Positions 1 through 7,212 of a DNA stretch of 21,840 bases are shown here, one piece after another. Source of the stretch: JANNRR01 sp031401675 (GTDB lineage: Bacteria; Pseudomonadota; Alphaproteobacteria; Rhodobacterales; Rhodobacteraceae); NCBI GenBank assembly GCA_031401675.1, contig JANNRR010000153.1, positions 1 to 21,840 of the forward strand. The letters are read 5' to 3'. A program made the position numbers and the translations under genes. Every line of letters starts with the position of its first letter. The first letter of the stretch is position 1. The notes beneath the pieces were generated by a model. The model made no database searches. It had not been told where the DNA came from and saw only the letters and a program-made list of their open reading frames with translations.

Positions 1-47
1 GCCGCAACCACCCGCACCCGAAGATCCGTCGAATAGGCCCGCGTCAT
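1..47 (-). mobile_element. IS630-family transposase, 5' end only
   Basis: Read on the minus strand from an ATG at 47, the 15 complete codons give MTRAYSTDLRVRVVA, which matches the usual start of IS630-family transposases (pattern M-x-R-x-Y-S-x-D-L-R-x-R-V-V). A purine-rich GGGAGG lies a few bases upstream of the ATG. The gene runs off the left edge, so only the beginning of the DDE transposase, before its helix-turn-helix, is visible. The matching end of the element should lie somewhere in 48-160, but I could not fix its terminal inverted repeat or a TA target duplication; an 8-base repeat TGATCCGC occurs at about 129-136 and 153-160. Family assignment rests on a short N-terminal match only. 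Confidence 0.6.
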
Positions 48-256
48 CCACCATCCTCCCACGTCCAGACGAGGACAGGGAATCACGAAAACCAACGCAA
101 GGGAATCCCTCACGATTCAGACAAAAGCTGATCCGCTCTAAACGCCCGGAGTTGATCCGCAAGGCGGCCCGCGAACGTGGGCGATTGTTTGGTGTTGACT
201 CGCATTCCCGGTTCGACGTCGAATGGACGCATCCATCAGACAGGGGAGGGGCGGAC

Positions 257-1123
257 ATGCGGTTGGTTTCGACAGTGATCCTGGCATCTATCGGCTGGTG
301 CGGCGCGACCAGCGCGGCCGAGGAGGTGATCACCTTTGACTCGCAGGGGCAGAAGGTGGTCGGCACCCTGTCCCTGCCCGAGGGGGACCCGGCCCCCGTG
401 GTGCTGTTGTTCCACGGCTTTACCGGTACCCGCAACGAGTTGCCGGTTGCCACCACCGAAGAGGGCGTGTTTTCGCGCACCGCCCGGCTGCTGGCCGATG
501 CCGGTTATGCCAGCCTGCGGATCGACTTTCGCGGGTCAGGTGAAAGCGAGGGGCTGTTTGCCGACACCACCTTCGAGGGGCAGATTGCCGACGGGCTGAA
601 AGCGGTGGAACTGATGAGCGCCGACCCGCGGGTCAAGGGCAGCGATCTGGCGATCATCGGCTGGAGCCAGGGCGGGCTGGTGGCAGCGGCCGTGGCCGGG
701 CGCAGTGGCACGCCGGACGTGGTGGCGCTGTGGGCGGCGGTGGCGACGCCGGAGCCCACTCTGACCGGGATTCTGGGGGCTGAGACCGTGGCCAAGGGGC
801 TGGCCACCGGCGAGACGCCGCTGCCGGTCACCCTGCCGTGGGGCGCAGTCATCGAGTTGAAACAGGGGTATTTCGACGGGCTGCTCAGCCTTGATCCGGT
901 CAAGGAAATTGCCGCCTATCAGGGGCCGCTGTTCGTGGCGCAAGGCTCACTTGATACCACGGTGCTGCCCGTCTCGGCCGATCTGCTGATCGCGGCGCAC
1001 GAAGGCACAGAGGAGCTGTGGACGGCCGAGATGGACCATGTGTTCAACGCCTTTACCGGGCCGCAGACGCTGGATCAGATGGTGGCGGCGACGGTTGGTT
1101 TCTTTGGTGCCAATCTGAACTGA
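257..1123 (+). CDS. Exported alpha/beta hydrolase (esterase/acylaminoacyl peptidase-like)
   Basis: A 288-residue protein. The ATG at 257 is chosen over an upstream TTG at 152 because GGGAGGGG sits just before it and because it creates a clean signal peptide: hydrophobic residues 5-15, then a likely cut in ATSA-AEE near residue 20. The mature part is an alpha/beta hydrolase. The oxyanion-hole motif HGFTG is at residues 53-57, the nucleophile elbow GWSQG at 135-139 (Ser137), the probable acid Asp233 in GSLDTT, and the catalytic His261 in MDHVF. This layout fits serine hydrolases of the dienelactone hydrolase/acylaminoacyl peptidase group; the substrate cannot be read from sequence. It is likely periplasmic and hydrolyses small esters or amides. 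It stands alone, downstream of a transposase end, with a GC-rich hairpin after the stop codon. Confidence 0.85.
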   Translation: MRLVSTVILASIGWCGATSAAEEVITFDSQGQKVVGTLSLPEGDPAPVVLLFHGFTGTRNELPVATTEEGVFSRTARLLADAGYASLRIDFRGSGESEGLFADTTFEGQIADGLKAVELMSADPRVKGSDLAIIGWSQGGLVAAAVAGRSGTPDVVALWAAVATPEPTLTGILGAETVAKGLATGETPLPVTLPWGAVIELKQGYFDGLLSLDPVKEIAAYQGPLFVAQGSLDTTVLPVSADLLIAAHEGTEELWTAEMDHVFNAFTGPQTLDQMVAATVGFFGANLN

Positions 1124-1126
1124 CCC

Positions 1127-1152
1127 GGGCATTCGGGCCTGGCCCGGTGCCC
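1127..1152 (+). terminator. GC-rich hairpin after the hydrolase gene
   Basis: GGGCA at 1127-1131 pairs with TGCCC at 1148-1152, and inside it CGGGCC pairs with GGCCCG, giving a near-continuous stem four bases after the stop codon. There is no T tract, so it may be a weak or Rho-assisted terminator or an mRNA 3' end stabiliser. Confidence 0.4.
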
Positions 1153-1205
1153 GTCGCGATGGGGCCAAGGATGGTCCGGCCGCCTTGTCCGCCGAGGCGA
1201 AGCAA

Positions 1206-1331
1206 TCAGGCGACGTTCTGCGGTTCGGGACAGATGCCCGGTGAAGCAAAAAACGGGCCGTCATGGCAGACGATGACGCAGCTGCGGGTTTGCGGCAGGC
1301 TGGCGAGCAGCAACAGGACAATTGCGCGCAT
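1206..1331 (-). CDS. Possible 41-residue secreted or lipid-anchored peptide
   Basis: This small minus-strand frame encodes a 41-residue peptide starting MRAIVLLLLASLPQTRSC. It has a typical signal-like N-terminus (Arg, then a run of Ile/Val/Leu) ending just before a cysteine, and then two further cysteines (CVIVC...GIC). The mature piece would be about 24 residues. No strong ribosome binding site is visible upstream of the ATG at 1331. I do not recognise a family. The hydrophobic start followed by Cys pairs is unlike the arginine- and proline-rich shadow frames around it, which is the only reason to list it. The rest of the 1124-1569 interval shows nothing else I can support. Confidence 0.3.
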   Translation of the reverse strand: MRAIVLLLLASLPQTRSCVIVCHDGPFFASPGICPEPQNVA

Positions 1332-1569
1332 CGTGGCAATCTGCACTTCGGCCCGGGTTTCTGCCGGTTCGAAACTCGGCGCACGGCGAAACCGGCGGGG
1401 TGCATCGCTTTGGCGTCGGGCCGGGGCCGGTCGACAGCCAACCCCGGCGGCAGGCTGTCTTGCGAAGACTGATTGCGCCCTGACCCTGCGACAAACGGAT
1501 TGTTCGCCGGCCGCTTGACAGGCCGTTGCCCGTGATCGACACTCAGCCGGAGCAGCCTGCCGGAGCGTC

Positions 1570-2283
1570 ATGGATACCGTTGCCCCCCGCCGCCAACGCC
1601 CGCTGATCCTGACCCAAGCCCACATTGCCAAGGTGGCGCGCGCTGTGCCGGACCCGGGCCGTTCGACCCGGTACACACACCTGGAGGATGCCGAGTTCGA
1701 CGCGCTGGCACACCGGTTGCTGGCCGGGAATGGCTTTGCGCCGTTCTGGGTGTTTGCCTATGGCTCGCTGATCTGGAGACCGGCGTTCGAACATGTGGAC
1801 GCACGGCCGTGCATCGCGCATGGCTGGCACAGGTCGTTCTGCCTTGGTCTTCTGAACTGGCGCGCAACCCCGGACCAGCCCGGACTGATGCTTGCATTGG
1901 CCAGAGGTGGTGCCTGTGCGGGTGTTGCCTACCGCATGCCGGACGACGACCCGCATGGCCGAATGCTGCGCCTGCTGAAACGCGAGATGGCCTATCACGT
2001 TGACGTGCCGTGGCTGCGCTGGCTGACGGTGCGGGCGAACGGTGAAACCTTCCGCGCGCTGGCATTCTATTGCGCCCCGCCGCAAGACGATGATCTGGTG
2101 CACCTTCCCGTTGATGAACAGGCCACCCGGATCGCCCGCGCGGTCGGCCATGCCGGCAGCTGTGCGGAGTATCTGCGCAATACGGTCGAGCATCTGGAAG
2201 CCCTCGGCATCCGCGACCGCTACTTGTGGCGCTTGCAGGCGCTGGTTGCCGCAGAGATCGACGCAATGCCGGAAAAGGCGTGA
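1570..2283 (+). CDS. ChaC-like gamma-glutamylcyclotransferase
   Basis: A 237-residue protein with the gamma-glutamylcyclotransferase fold. The family signature FAYGSLIW is at residues 62-69, where the YGSL loop holds the gamma-glutamyl group. Glu139, in LLKREM, is at about the place of the catalytic acid that opens the gamma-glutamyl bond to release 5-oxoproline. Known ChaC enzymes degrade glutathione to 5-oxoproline and cysteinylglycine in the cytosol, so glutathione is the likely substrate. About 55 extra residues precede the core, as in many proteobacterial ChaC proteins. The ATG at 1570 follows a GGAG about nine bases upstream. The gene is separated from its neighbours by gaps of over 200 bases on each side, so it is probably monocistronic. 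Confidence 0.85.
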   Translation: MDTVAPRRQRPLILTQAHIAKVARAVPDPGRSTRYTHLEDAEFDALAHRLLAGNGFAPFWVFAYGSLIWRPAFEHVDARPCIAHGWHRSFCLGLLNWRATPDQPGLMLALARGGACAGVAYRMPDDDPHGRMLRLLKREMAYHVDVPWLRWLTVRANGETFRALAFYCAPPQDDDLVHLPVDEQATRIARAVGHAGSCAEYLRNTVEHLEALGIRDRYLWRLQALVAAEIDAMPEKA

Positions 2284-2519
2284 ACCGGCCGGCCGGGCCG
2301 CGTCGGGACGCGGGCCGGCGGAGCACAGGTCAGGCCCGCAGGCCCCGATCCAACATCCGGCGAGGCCGGCCGGAGCAGCGGCATGACGGCGGTTTGACCG
2401 CAGCATGACCGCGAGAGGTGCCGGTTTTCGCTTCCCATCGCGCCGAATCGCCGCTATAGCCCGCGCCTGCGGCCACGCACCCTTGGAGGGTGGCCGGTTC
2501 ATTTTGAAAGGAAGTTCCT

Positions 2520-3113
2520 ATGGCTGGTGAGATCCCTGATCTTGTCGCCGAGGTACGGACGGGGACAGGCAAGGGGGCCGCCCGTCAAGCTCGCCGCGAG
2601 GGCAACGTACCCGGTATCGTCTACGGGGGCGGCAAGGAGCCGCTGCCGATCAATCTCGACTTCTATCCGCTGTTGAAAAAGCTGAAGGCGGGCCGCTTTC
2701 TGTCGACCCTGTTCAACCTGAAGGTTCCGGGTCAGGACGACGTGCGGGTGATCTGTCGCGGCGTGCAGCGCGACGTGGTGAGGGACATGCCGACGCATGT
2801 CGACTTCATGCGGTTGCGGCGGACCAGCCGGATCAACCTGTTCATCCATGTCAGCTTCATCAACCACGAGCTTTCGCCGGGCATCAAGCGCGGCGGCGTG
2901 CTGACGGTGGTGCGCCCGGAAGTGGAACTGGAAGTGACGGCGGGCGAGATCCCGGATCACATCACCGTCGATCTGACCGGCAAACAGGTGGGCGACGTGA
3001 TCCACATCGAGGATATCCCGCTGCCCGAAGGCGCGAAACCGACCATCCACCGCAACTTCGTGGTCGCAAATGTCTCGGCCCCGTCGGGGCTGCGGTCGGC
3101 CGACAACGAGTGA
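2520..3113 (+). CDS. rplY: 50S ribosomal protein L25/general stress protein Ctc
   Basis: A 197-residue L25 of the long (Ctc/TL5) type. Residues 1 to about 95 form the 5S-rRNA-binding L25 domain, including KGAARQARREGNVPGIVYGG near residues 20-40, which is typical of the family. Residues from about 100 onward form the beta-rich C-terminal TL5 domain found in alphaproteobacteria but absent from the short E. coli protein. It binds 5S rRNA in the central protuberance of the large subunit. A GAAAGGAA ribosome binding site lies directly before the ATG. A TATAG-type -10 candidate occurs at about 2454-2459 without a convincing -35. A strong intrinsic terminator follows the stop, so it is probably transcribed alone although it lies near pth, a common pairing. 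Confidence 0.95.
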   Translation: MAGEIPDLVAEVRTGTGKGAARQARREGNVPGIVYGGGKEPLPINLDFYPLLKKLKAGRFLSTLFNLKVPGQDDVRVICRGVQRDVVRDMPTHVDFMRLRRTSRINLFIHVSFINHELSPGIKRGGVLTVVRPEVELEVTAGEIPDHITVDLTGKQVGDVIHIEDIPLPEGAKPTIHRNFVVANVSAPSGLRSADNE

Positions 3114-3136
3114 TCTGCCCGGTAGGGGCATCTTGA

Positions 3137-3173
3137 ACGCGGGGCCGCTACGGGCTGCCCCGCGTCTTTTTTT
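3137..3173 (+). terminator. Intrinsic terminator of rplY
   Basis: ACGCGGGG at 3137-3144 pairs perfectly with CCCCGCGT at 3158-3165, with a 13-base loop, followed by one C and seven T residues at 3167-3173. This is a textbook Rho-independent terminator 23 bases after the rplY stop codon. Confidence 0.92.
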
Positions 3174-3244
3174 GTATCTTGCCGTGACAGATCGCCCGGC
3201 GGATGGCAGGATCAACTGGCGCAAGCCCAAGGGGAGCAGGCCAC

Positions 3245-3658
3245 ATGACATGGTTGTTTGTTGTCGCTGTCGGACCGCTGATCCTGTTTCATGCGGCAGC
3301 CTTTGTGCTCGAGTCGCTGCTTTGGATGCGGCCCGCAGTCTACGAAGAGTTGTTGCCGAAGTTCTTGCCGCCTCAGGCGATGCCGCTGGCCGTTCAGGCC
3401 GCACTGCTGCGGGTGCCGTTCCTGAATCAGGGGTTTTACAATCTGTTTCTGGCGGCGGGGGCCCTGGTCGGGTTGCTGCTGCTGCGCCCGGGGTATGAGC
3501 AGGCAGGTGCCGCGCTGATCATCTTTGCCGGTTGCACCGCCTTTGGCGCGGGTCTGGTGCTGGTGGCCACGACGAAAGCCCGGGCAGGCGGTCTGGTACA
3601 AGCGTTTACGGGGCTGCTGGCGGCAGCAGTGATCATGTGGAATTACGCGGTGCTTTGA
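3245..3658 (+). CDS. DUF1304 family small membrane protein
   Basis: A 137-residue integral membrane protein with four predicted hydrophobic segments at about residues 3-24, 66-84, 87-106 and 115-135. Features matching DUF1304 are an early His followed by a Leu-Glu-x-x-Leu-Trp stretch (FHAAAFVLESLLWMRP) and the motif NQGFYNLFLAAG before the second membrane segment. The ATG at 3245 is preferred over an upstream in-frame start at 3203 because AAGGGGAG lies at the right distance and the upstream residues are not hydrophobic. The function of the family is unknown. The gene lies between the rplY terminator and a convergent methyltransferase gene, so it is likely its own transcription unit. Confidence 0.8.
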   Translation: MTWLFVVAVGPLILFHAAAFVLESLLWMRPAVYEELLPKFLPPQAMPLAVQAALLRVPFLNQGFYNLFLAAGALVGLLLLRPGYEQAGAALIIFAGCTAFGAGLVLVATTKARAGGLVQAFTGLLAAAVIMWNYAVL

Positions 3659-3757
3659 CACAGGGACGGCCGCAGAGACGGGCGTTTGTTCGCAGGTCCC
3701 GGCGATTCCGGCGGAAATGCCCGGGCAGACGGCGCGGGGTCCGGCCCGGCGCGGGAC

Positions 3758-4441
3758 TCAGGCTGCTGCAACCCGTTCAAACACCACCAGCGCCGATTTC
3801 GAGCCCATCGGGCAATAGCCGAAGCCCTGCGCCGACAGTGCGTCAAAAATGCGCTTGACCCCGGCCTTGCCATAGGCGGGGCGGTGCAGTTCCATGATCA
3901 GCATCCGAAGGTCGGCGGGCAGACGGGTCTGGAACAGGTCACGCTCGCCGCCTTCGATGTCGATGCCGAGGACCGTCGGGCGAAAGCGGGCCAGCAGATC
4001 GCAAAAGCGCTGCGCCGGGACAGCGACGACGGTGGTACCCCTGGCGGTTTCCGGCGGGGCCAGCGACGAGGCCCAGAAGGCGCGGCGGACGGTAAAGGGG
4101 ATGCTGTCGCCGGCGTGGTCGTCGGGCACCACGGCCCCCCACACGATCTCGGCCGCCGGCAACCGGTTCAGCGCCAGATTGGCGCGGGCGACGGCGGCCA
4201 TTTCCGGCCCGGCTTCGACCCCGGCAACCGCGCCGGCACCGCGCACCCGGCCGGCCAGCGCGCACAGATAGCCGGCCCCGGCCCCGAGGTCGAGGAACCG
4301 GTCCGGCGGTTTCAGGTGACGCAGCACCGCCAGCGCTTCGGCAAGTTCGTAACCGCCGGAGGTGAAGGCACTGGCCAGCCGGGCGGTCGCCAGGTGATCG
4401 GGGATCGTGATGTCGACGCCGTGAATGGCATAGGCTGGCAT
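3758..4441 (-). CDS. FkbM-type SAM-dependent methyltransferase
   Basis: A 227-residue Rossmann-fold methyltransferase. Motif I, FLDLGAGAGYLCA, is at residues 49-61 and forms the S-adenosylmethionine-binding loop; the acidic residue of GVEAGPE near residue 76 should contact the ribose. A later VLGIDIEGGERDLF block (an acidic loop after beta-strand 4) is characteristic of the FkbM family. FkbM enzymes usually O-methylate sugars, lipids or polyketides; the substrate here cannot be inferred. It is transcribed toward the DUF1304 gene and away from pth, with GGAG about nine bases before the ATG at 4441. The 147 bases between it and pth are shared by two divergent promoters. Confidence 0.8.
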   Translation of the reverse strand: MPAYAIHGVDITIPDHLATARLASAFTSGGYELAEALAVLRHLKPPDRFLDLGAGAGYLCALAGRVRGAGAVAGVEAGPEMAAVARANLALNRLPAAEIVWGAVVPDDHAGDSIPFTVRRAFWASSLAPPETARGTTVVAVPAQRFCDLLARFRPTVLGIDIEGGERDLFQTRLPADLRMLIMELHRPAYGKAGVKRIFDALSAQGFGYCPMGSKSALVVFERVAAA

Positions 4442-4588
4442 CTGCGGGGCTCCGGTCTGGCGGGGGGGCGGGTCATGATCCGGTGTTGGGCCGGGGCGGG
4501 TTGCGTGGGCCCGGTCCCGGCACTAAACCATCGCTAGCCGGGGCCGGGGCCGCTGTCCAGCGCGCGGCGGAACGGAGGGACGCAAGGA

Positions 4589-5338
4589 ATGAAGCTGTTC
4601 GTGGGCCTTGGCAATCCCGGCGCGAAATATGCGGGCAACCGGCACAACGTCGGCTTCATGGCGGTGGACCGGATCGCGGCTGACCACGGCTTTGCCCCGT
4701 GGCGGGCGCGGTTTCAGGGCATGGTCAGCGAAGGCGGGCTGGGGGGTGAACGGCTGGTGCTGCTGAAGCCCGGCACCTTCATGAACCTGAGTGGCCAGTC
4801 GGTGGCCGAGGCGCTGCGGTTCTACAAGCTGACACCGGACGATCTGACGGTGTTTCATGACGATCTGGACCTTGCCCCCGGCAAGATCAGGTGCAAGTCG
4901 GGTGGCGGCCATGCCGGGCACAACGGCCTGCGCTCGGTCCACGGCCATGTCGGCGAGGCCTATCACCGGGTGCGGCTTGGGATCGGCCATCCCGGCCACA
5001 AGGACGCGGTCGCCAACTATGTGCTGCACGATTTCGCCAAGGCGGATCAGGACTGGCTGGAGCCGTTGTTGTCAGGGATATCCGAGGCGGCAGCACTTCT
5101 GGCCGCAGGCGACGCCGCCAGGTTTCTGAACGCGGTGGCGCTGCGGACGGGGCCGCTGCGCCCGGCCGCCACGGCCCGGCCGCCGGCGGCCGTCCGTCCC
5201 GAAGCCGGTACCGCTGATCGGGCGCTGCCGACTGATCGGCGCGGGCCAGATGCGGCCGCAGCCCCGACCCCGACCCCGGCCCCGGACAGAACCGACAGGC
5301 GCCCGGCGTTGCAAAGACTGCTGGACCGGTTCCGCTGA
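4589..5338 (+). CDS. pth: Peptidyl-tRNA hydrolase
   Basis: Cytosolic enzyme that cleaves peptidyl-tRNA released from stalled ribosomes so that tRNA is recycled. The protein is 249 residues with all the key residues: Asn9 and the general base His19 in the GLGNPGAKYAGNRHN block, Asp91 in FHDDLDL, and Asn112 in GHAGHNGL. The core ends near residue 185. It is followed by about 60 residues rich in Ala, Pro and Arg (residues 187-240), ending in LQRLLDRFR, so the protein is clearly longer than the roughly 190 residues of E. coli Pth. Similar tails occur in related alphaproteobacteria. The ATG at 4589 follows a GGAGG about ten bases upstream. Its proximity to rplY is a common arrangement. Confidence 0.95.
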   Translation: MKLFVGLGNPGAKYAGNRHNVGFMAVDRIAADHGFAPWRARFQGMVSEGGLGGERLVLLKPGTFMNLSGQSVAEALRFYKLTPDDLTVFHDDLDLAPGKIRCKSGGGHAGHNGLRSVHGHVGEAYHRVRLGIGHPGHKDAVANYVLHDFAKADQDWLEPLLSGISEAAALLAAGDAARFLNAVALRTGPLRPAATARPPAAVRPEAGTADRALPTDRRGPDAAAAPTPTPAPDRTDRRPALQRLLDRFR

Positions 5339-5483
5339 TCGCGCAGGCCGGGCGCGGCAACTTGGCGAAGGCGGGGCGCGGTGCCGACGGTGCGGCTTTC
5401 TGTGCAGCTTGCCTTGCCGGATTTTCTGAAGCTTGCTTCGGGGCGGGCAATCCTTATCCTGCGTCACAGCCACGGAGGAGCTG

Positions 5484-5867
5484 ATGCCCGACGACCGAAT
5501 GCCATCGCTGAATGTCCTTGGGACCGCGCTGGTGCCCTGTTCCACCAAACCTATGACCGGGTTTTTCCGCAACGGCTGTTGCGACACCGGCCCGCAGGAC
5601 CGTGGGCTGCACACCGTCTGTGCGGTGATGACCGACGAGTTTCTGGCGCTGTCGAAGTACCTGGGCAACGATCTGTCGACGCCGCGGCCCGAGCATGGCT
5701 TTGCCGGGCTGAAGGCCGGCGACCAGTGGTGTCTGTGCGCCGGGCGGTTTCTGCAGGCGCATGAAGAGGGTGCGGCGCCGCAGGTCCGGCTGACATCGAC
5801 GCATCAGGCGACGCTGACGGTGGTCCCGCTGGAGGTTCTGGGGTCCTATGCGCTGGATGCGCAGTAG
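5484..5867 (+). CDS. DUF2237 family protein
   Basis: A 127-residue soluble protein of the DUF2237 family. Recognisable blocks are NVLGTALVPCSTKPMTGFFRNG near the N-terminus, the CC pair in GCCDTGPQDRGLHTVC, MTDEFL, NDLSTPRPEHGF and WCLCAGR; the conserved cysteines suggest a metal- or redox-related role, but no biochemical function is established. The ATG at 5484 is chosen over an in-frame start at 5433 because CGGAGGAG directly precedes it. It lies 145 bases after pth and converges on the regulator gene at 5999. Confidence 0.88.
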   Translation: MPDDRMPSLNVLGTALVPCSTKPMTGFFRNGCCDTGPQDRGLHTVCAVMTDEFLALSKYLGNDLSTPRPEHGFAGLKAGDQWCLCAGRFLQAHEEGAAPQVRLTSTHQATLTVVPLEVLGSYALDAQ

Positions 5868-5998
5868 CCGGATTGGTTTGGGAATGATCGCAGGGTCTGG
5901 CAGGCCGTGGACCGCGATCAGGCGACAGGGCGGTTTGGCGGGTCGGGCAAAGGGCGACTTCCGAACCGGCTTTGTGGCAATGACCTGATGACGAGGTG

Positions 5999-6601
5999 TC
6001 ACGGTCCGGGTTTGGGGCCCTGCGCCAAGTCCGGGTTGCGGATCGGCAACGCGTCGCCCATCAGGTCGTCGATGAACAGGCTGAGCAGCTGCGAGCGGCC
6101 GGTGACGCCGGCCTTGCGATAGATCGCGTTGGTCTGCGCCTTTACCGTGCCCTCGGAGGTGGTGCGCATCTGGGCGATTTCCTGCGTGGACAGTCCCTTG
6201 ATTGCAAACAGCGCCACGTCACGCTCGGCCGGGGTCAGGCCCCAGGCGTTGAACCGTTCGGCCATCAGGTCCATGAACGCACTGGAGGCCAGGTGCAGGC
6301 GTTGTTCCATCGCCCGCGATTGCGACAGGATGCGACGCAGGATGTAGGCACCGAGGCCCAGACCGATCAGAAGCCCCAGTGCCGCGCCGATTTCGACGAA
6401 TTCGCGGGCCTGCCAGTTCAGCGGTTGCACGGTGATGCCGATCAGGCTCGACAGGATGTCGGCCACGAAGAAGAACGCGCACAGCGCCTGTATCACCAGA
6501 ATCGTGGCGATCATCAGCGTGCTGCTGCGCTTTGGCGTAAAGCGGGGCCGGACCGGAGAGCGACCGGGCCGGTCGCCGGGGCGCCCGGCGATGAGTGTCA
6601 A
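5999..6601 (-). CDS. Membrane-tethered LuxR-type regulator, left cassette copy
   Basis: A 200-residue protein with two hydrophobic segments (about residues 29-52 and 70-88) followed by a C-terminal LuxR/NarL-type helix-turn-helix (about 120-180: GLTPAERDVALFAIKGLSTQEIA, then SEGTVKAQTNAIYRKAG). There is no receiver or autoinducer-binding domain. The topology suggests a short external loop of about 17 residues and a cytoplasmic DNA-binding domain. The frame begins with TTG at 6601, which overlaps the TGA of the upstream gene as TTGA; the same arrangement in the second cassette supports this start. An internal ATG at codon 30 is possible but would sit at the edge of the first membrane segment. 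The helix-turn-helix is nearly identical to that of the 8035-8703 gene, while the N-terminal 30 residues differ. It is the last gene of its cassette. Confidence 0.85.
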   Translation of the reverse strand: MTLIAGRPGDRPGRSPVRPRFTPKRSSTLMIATILVIQALCAFFFVADILSSLIGITVQPLNWQAREFVEIGAALGLLIGLGLGAYILRRILSQSRAMEQRLHLASSAFMDLMAERFNAWGLTPAERDVALFAIKGLSTQEIAQMRTTSEGTVKAQTNAIYRKAGVTGRSQLLSLFIDDLMGDALPIRNPDLAQGPKPGP

Positions 6602-7113
6602 TCCCCGGCCTCGGGCGCGTCGTCGGCAGCGCCGCTTCCGTCGCCGGAGCCGCTGCCGGAGCTGCTGCCGGAATTCGAGCCGGAGTCGCTGCCGGAGCGG
6701 TCATCATTGACATCATCGGGCGCGTCCGCCTGGTCTTCGGCCTTTTCGGCGTCGGCTTCGTCGGGGGTGTCTTCGACCGGATCGGCAATCGTCCCCGCCT
6801 CTCCCGCTAACCCGGAACCCGCTGGCCCGACCGGTGCTGCAACCGACACCGATGCCGACCCGTCTGCTTCGGTTCGCTGCGAGTAGTCGCGCAGAATTTC
6901 GCCGGTTCTGGGATTGAGAATGATCTCGCGCCATTCGCCGGCGCTGGTGGCGATGATCTGCGCCCGGCCAAGCAGGGTGCGGCTGACCGAAATCTCGGAA
7001 TAGCCCTGAGCGCGAAGTTGATCGACGACGCTGTCCTCGAAAGAGGCGGCCATGGCCATGGGGCCGGTAAAGACCAGCAGAGCGGCGGCAAGCACAAGGG
7101 TGCGTCGGGTCAT
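6598..7113 (-). CDS. Exported short PepSY-like protein with acidic Ser/Gly tail, left cassette copy
   Basis: A 171-residue protein with a signal peptide (cut probably after GPMAMA, near residue 22). Residues 24-80 form a small PepSY/YpeB-like domain with EDSVVDQLRAQGY, SRTLLGR and REIILNPRTGEILRD. From about residue 110 the tail is disordered and acidic, then Gly/Ser-rich. The N-terminal domain is closely matched by the 8700-9206 protein, whereas the tails do not align. PepSY-like domains are often found outside the cytoplasmic membrane, where some inhibit proteases or sense envelope state; that role is inferred here, and the assignment rests on the strand pattern and the TGEIL block. The stop overlaps the regulator start. 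The ATG at 7113 has only a weak ribosome binding site. A promoter-like element lies 40-70 bases upstream. Confidence 0.82.
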   Translation of the reverse strand: MTRRTLVLAAALLVFTGPMAMAASFEDSVVDQLRAQGYSEISVSRTLLGRAQIIATSAGEWREIILNPRTGEILRDYSQRTEADGSASVSVAAPVGPAGSGLAGEAGTIADPVEDTPDEADAEKAEDQADAPDDVNDDRSGSDSGSNSGSSSGSGSGDGSGAADDAPEAGD

Positions 7114-7153
7114 CGGATCGGTTCGCCCAAAATGGCTCGGGTGCCTCCGCCGC

Positions 7154-7182
7154 AGTATCGCGGAACAGAGGCACCGTCACAA
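7154..7182 (-). promoter_or_regulatory. Internal promoter candidate of the left cassette
   Basis: On the minus strand TTGTGA (7177-7182) and GATACT (7154-7159) are separated by exactly 17 bases, a sigma70-like layout. The same two hexamers with the same spacing occur at 9238-9266 in the other cassette while the spacer has diverged. An inverted repeat overlaps it (GGTGCCTC 7140-7147 with GAGGCACC 7168-7175, plus CCGC/GCGG), so an RNA stem-loop in read-through mRNA is an alternative or additional role. Confidence 0.55.
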
Positions 7183-7212
7183 GCCCGGTTGCTGGAAACA
7201 GCAGAGACGCAA

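Noticed and set aside
3686..4537. A 283-codon plus-strand frame over the methyltransferase
   Set aside because: Gly/Gln/Arg-rich shadow; the minus-strand frame holds the SAM-binding motif and a ribosome binding site.
6605..6720. Repeated GCCGGAG-like units that could suggest a CRISPR or intergenic repeat
   Set aside because: They encode the Ser/Gly tail of the 6598-7113 protein in frame; units are irregular and have no spacer structure.
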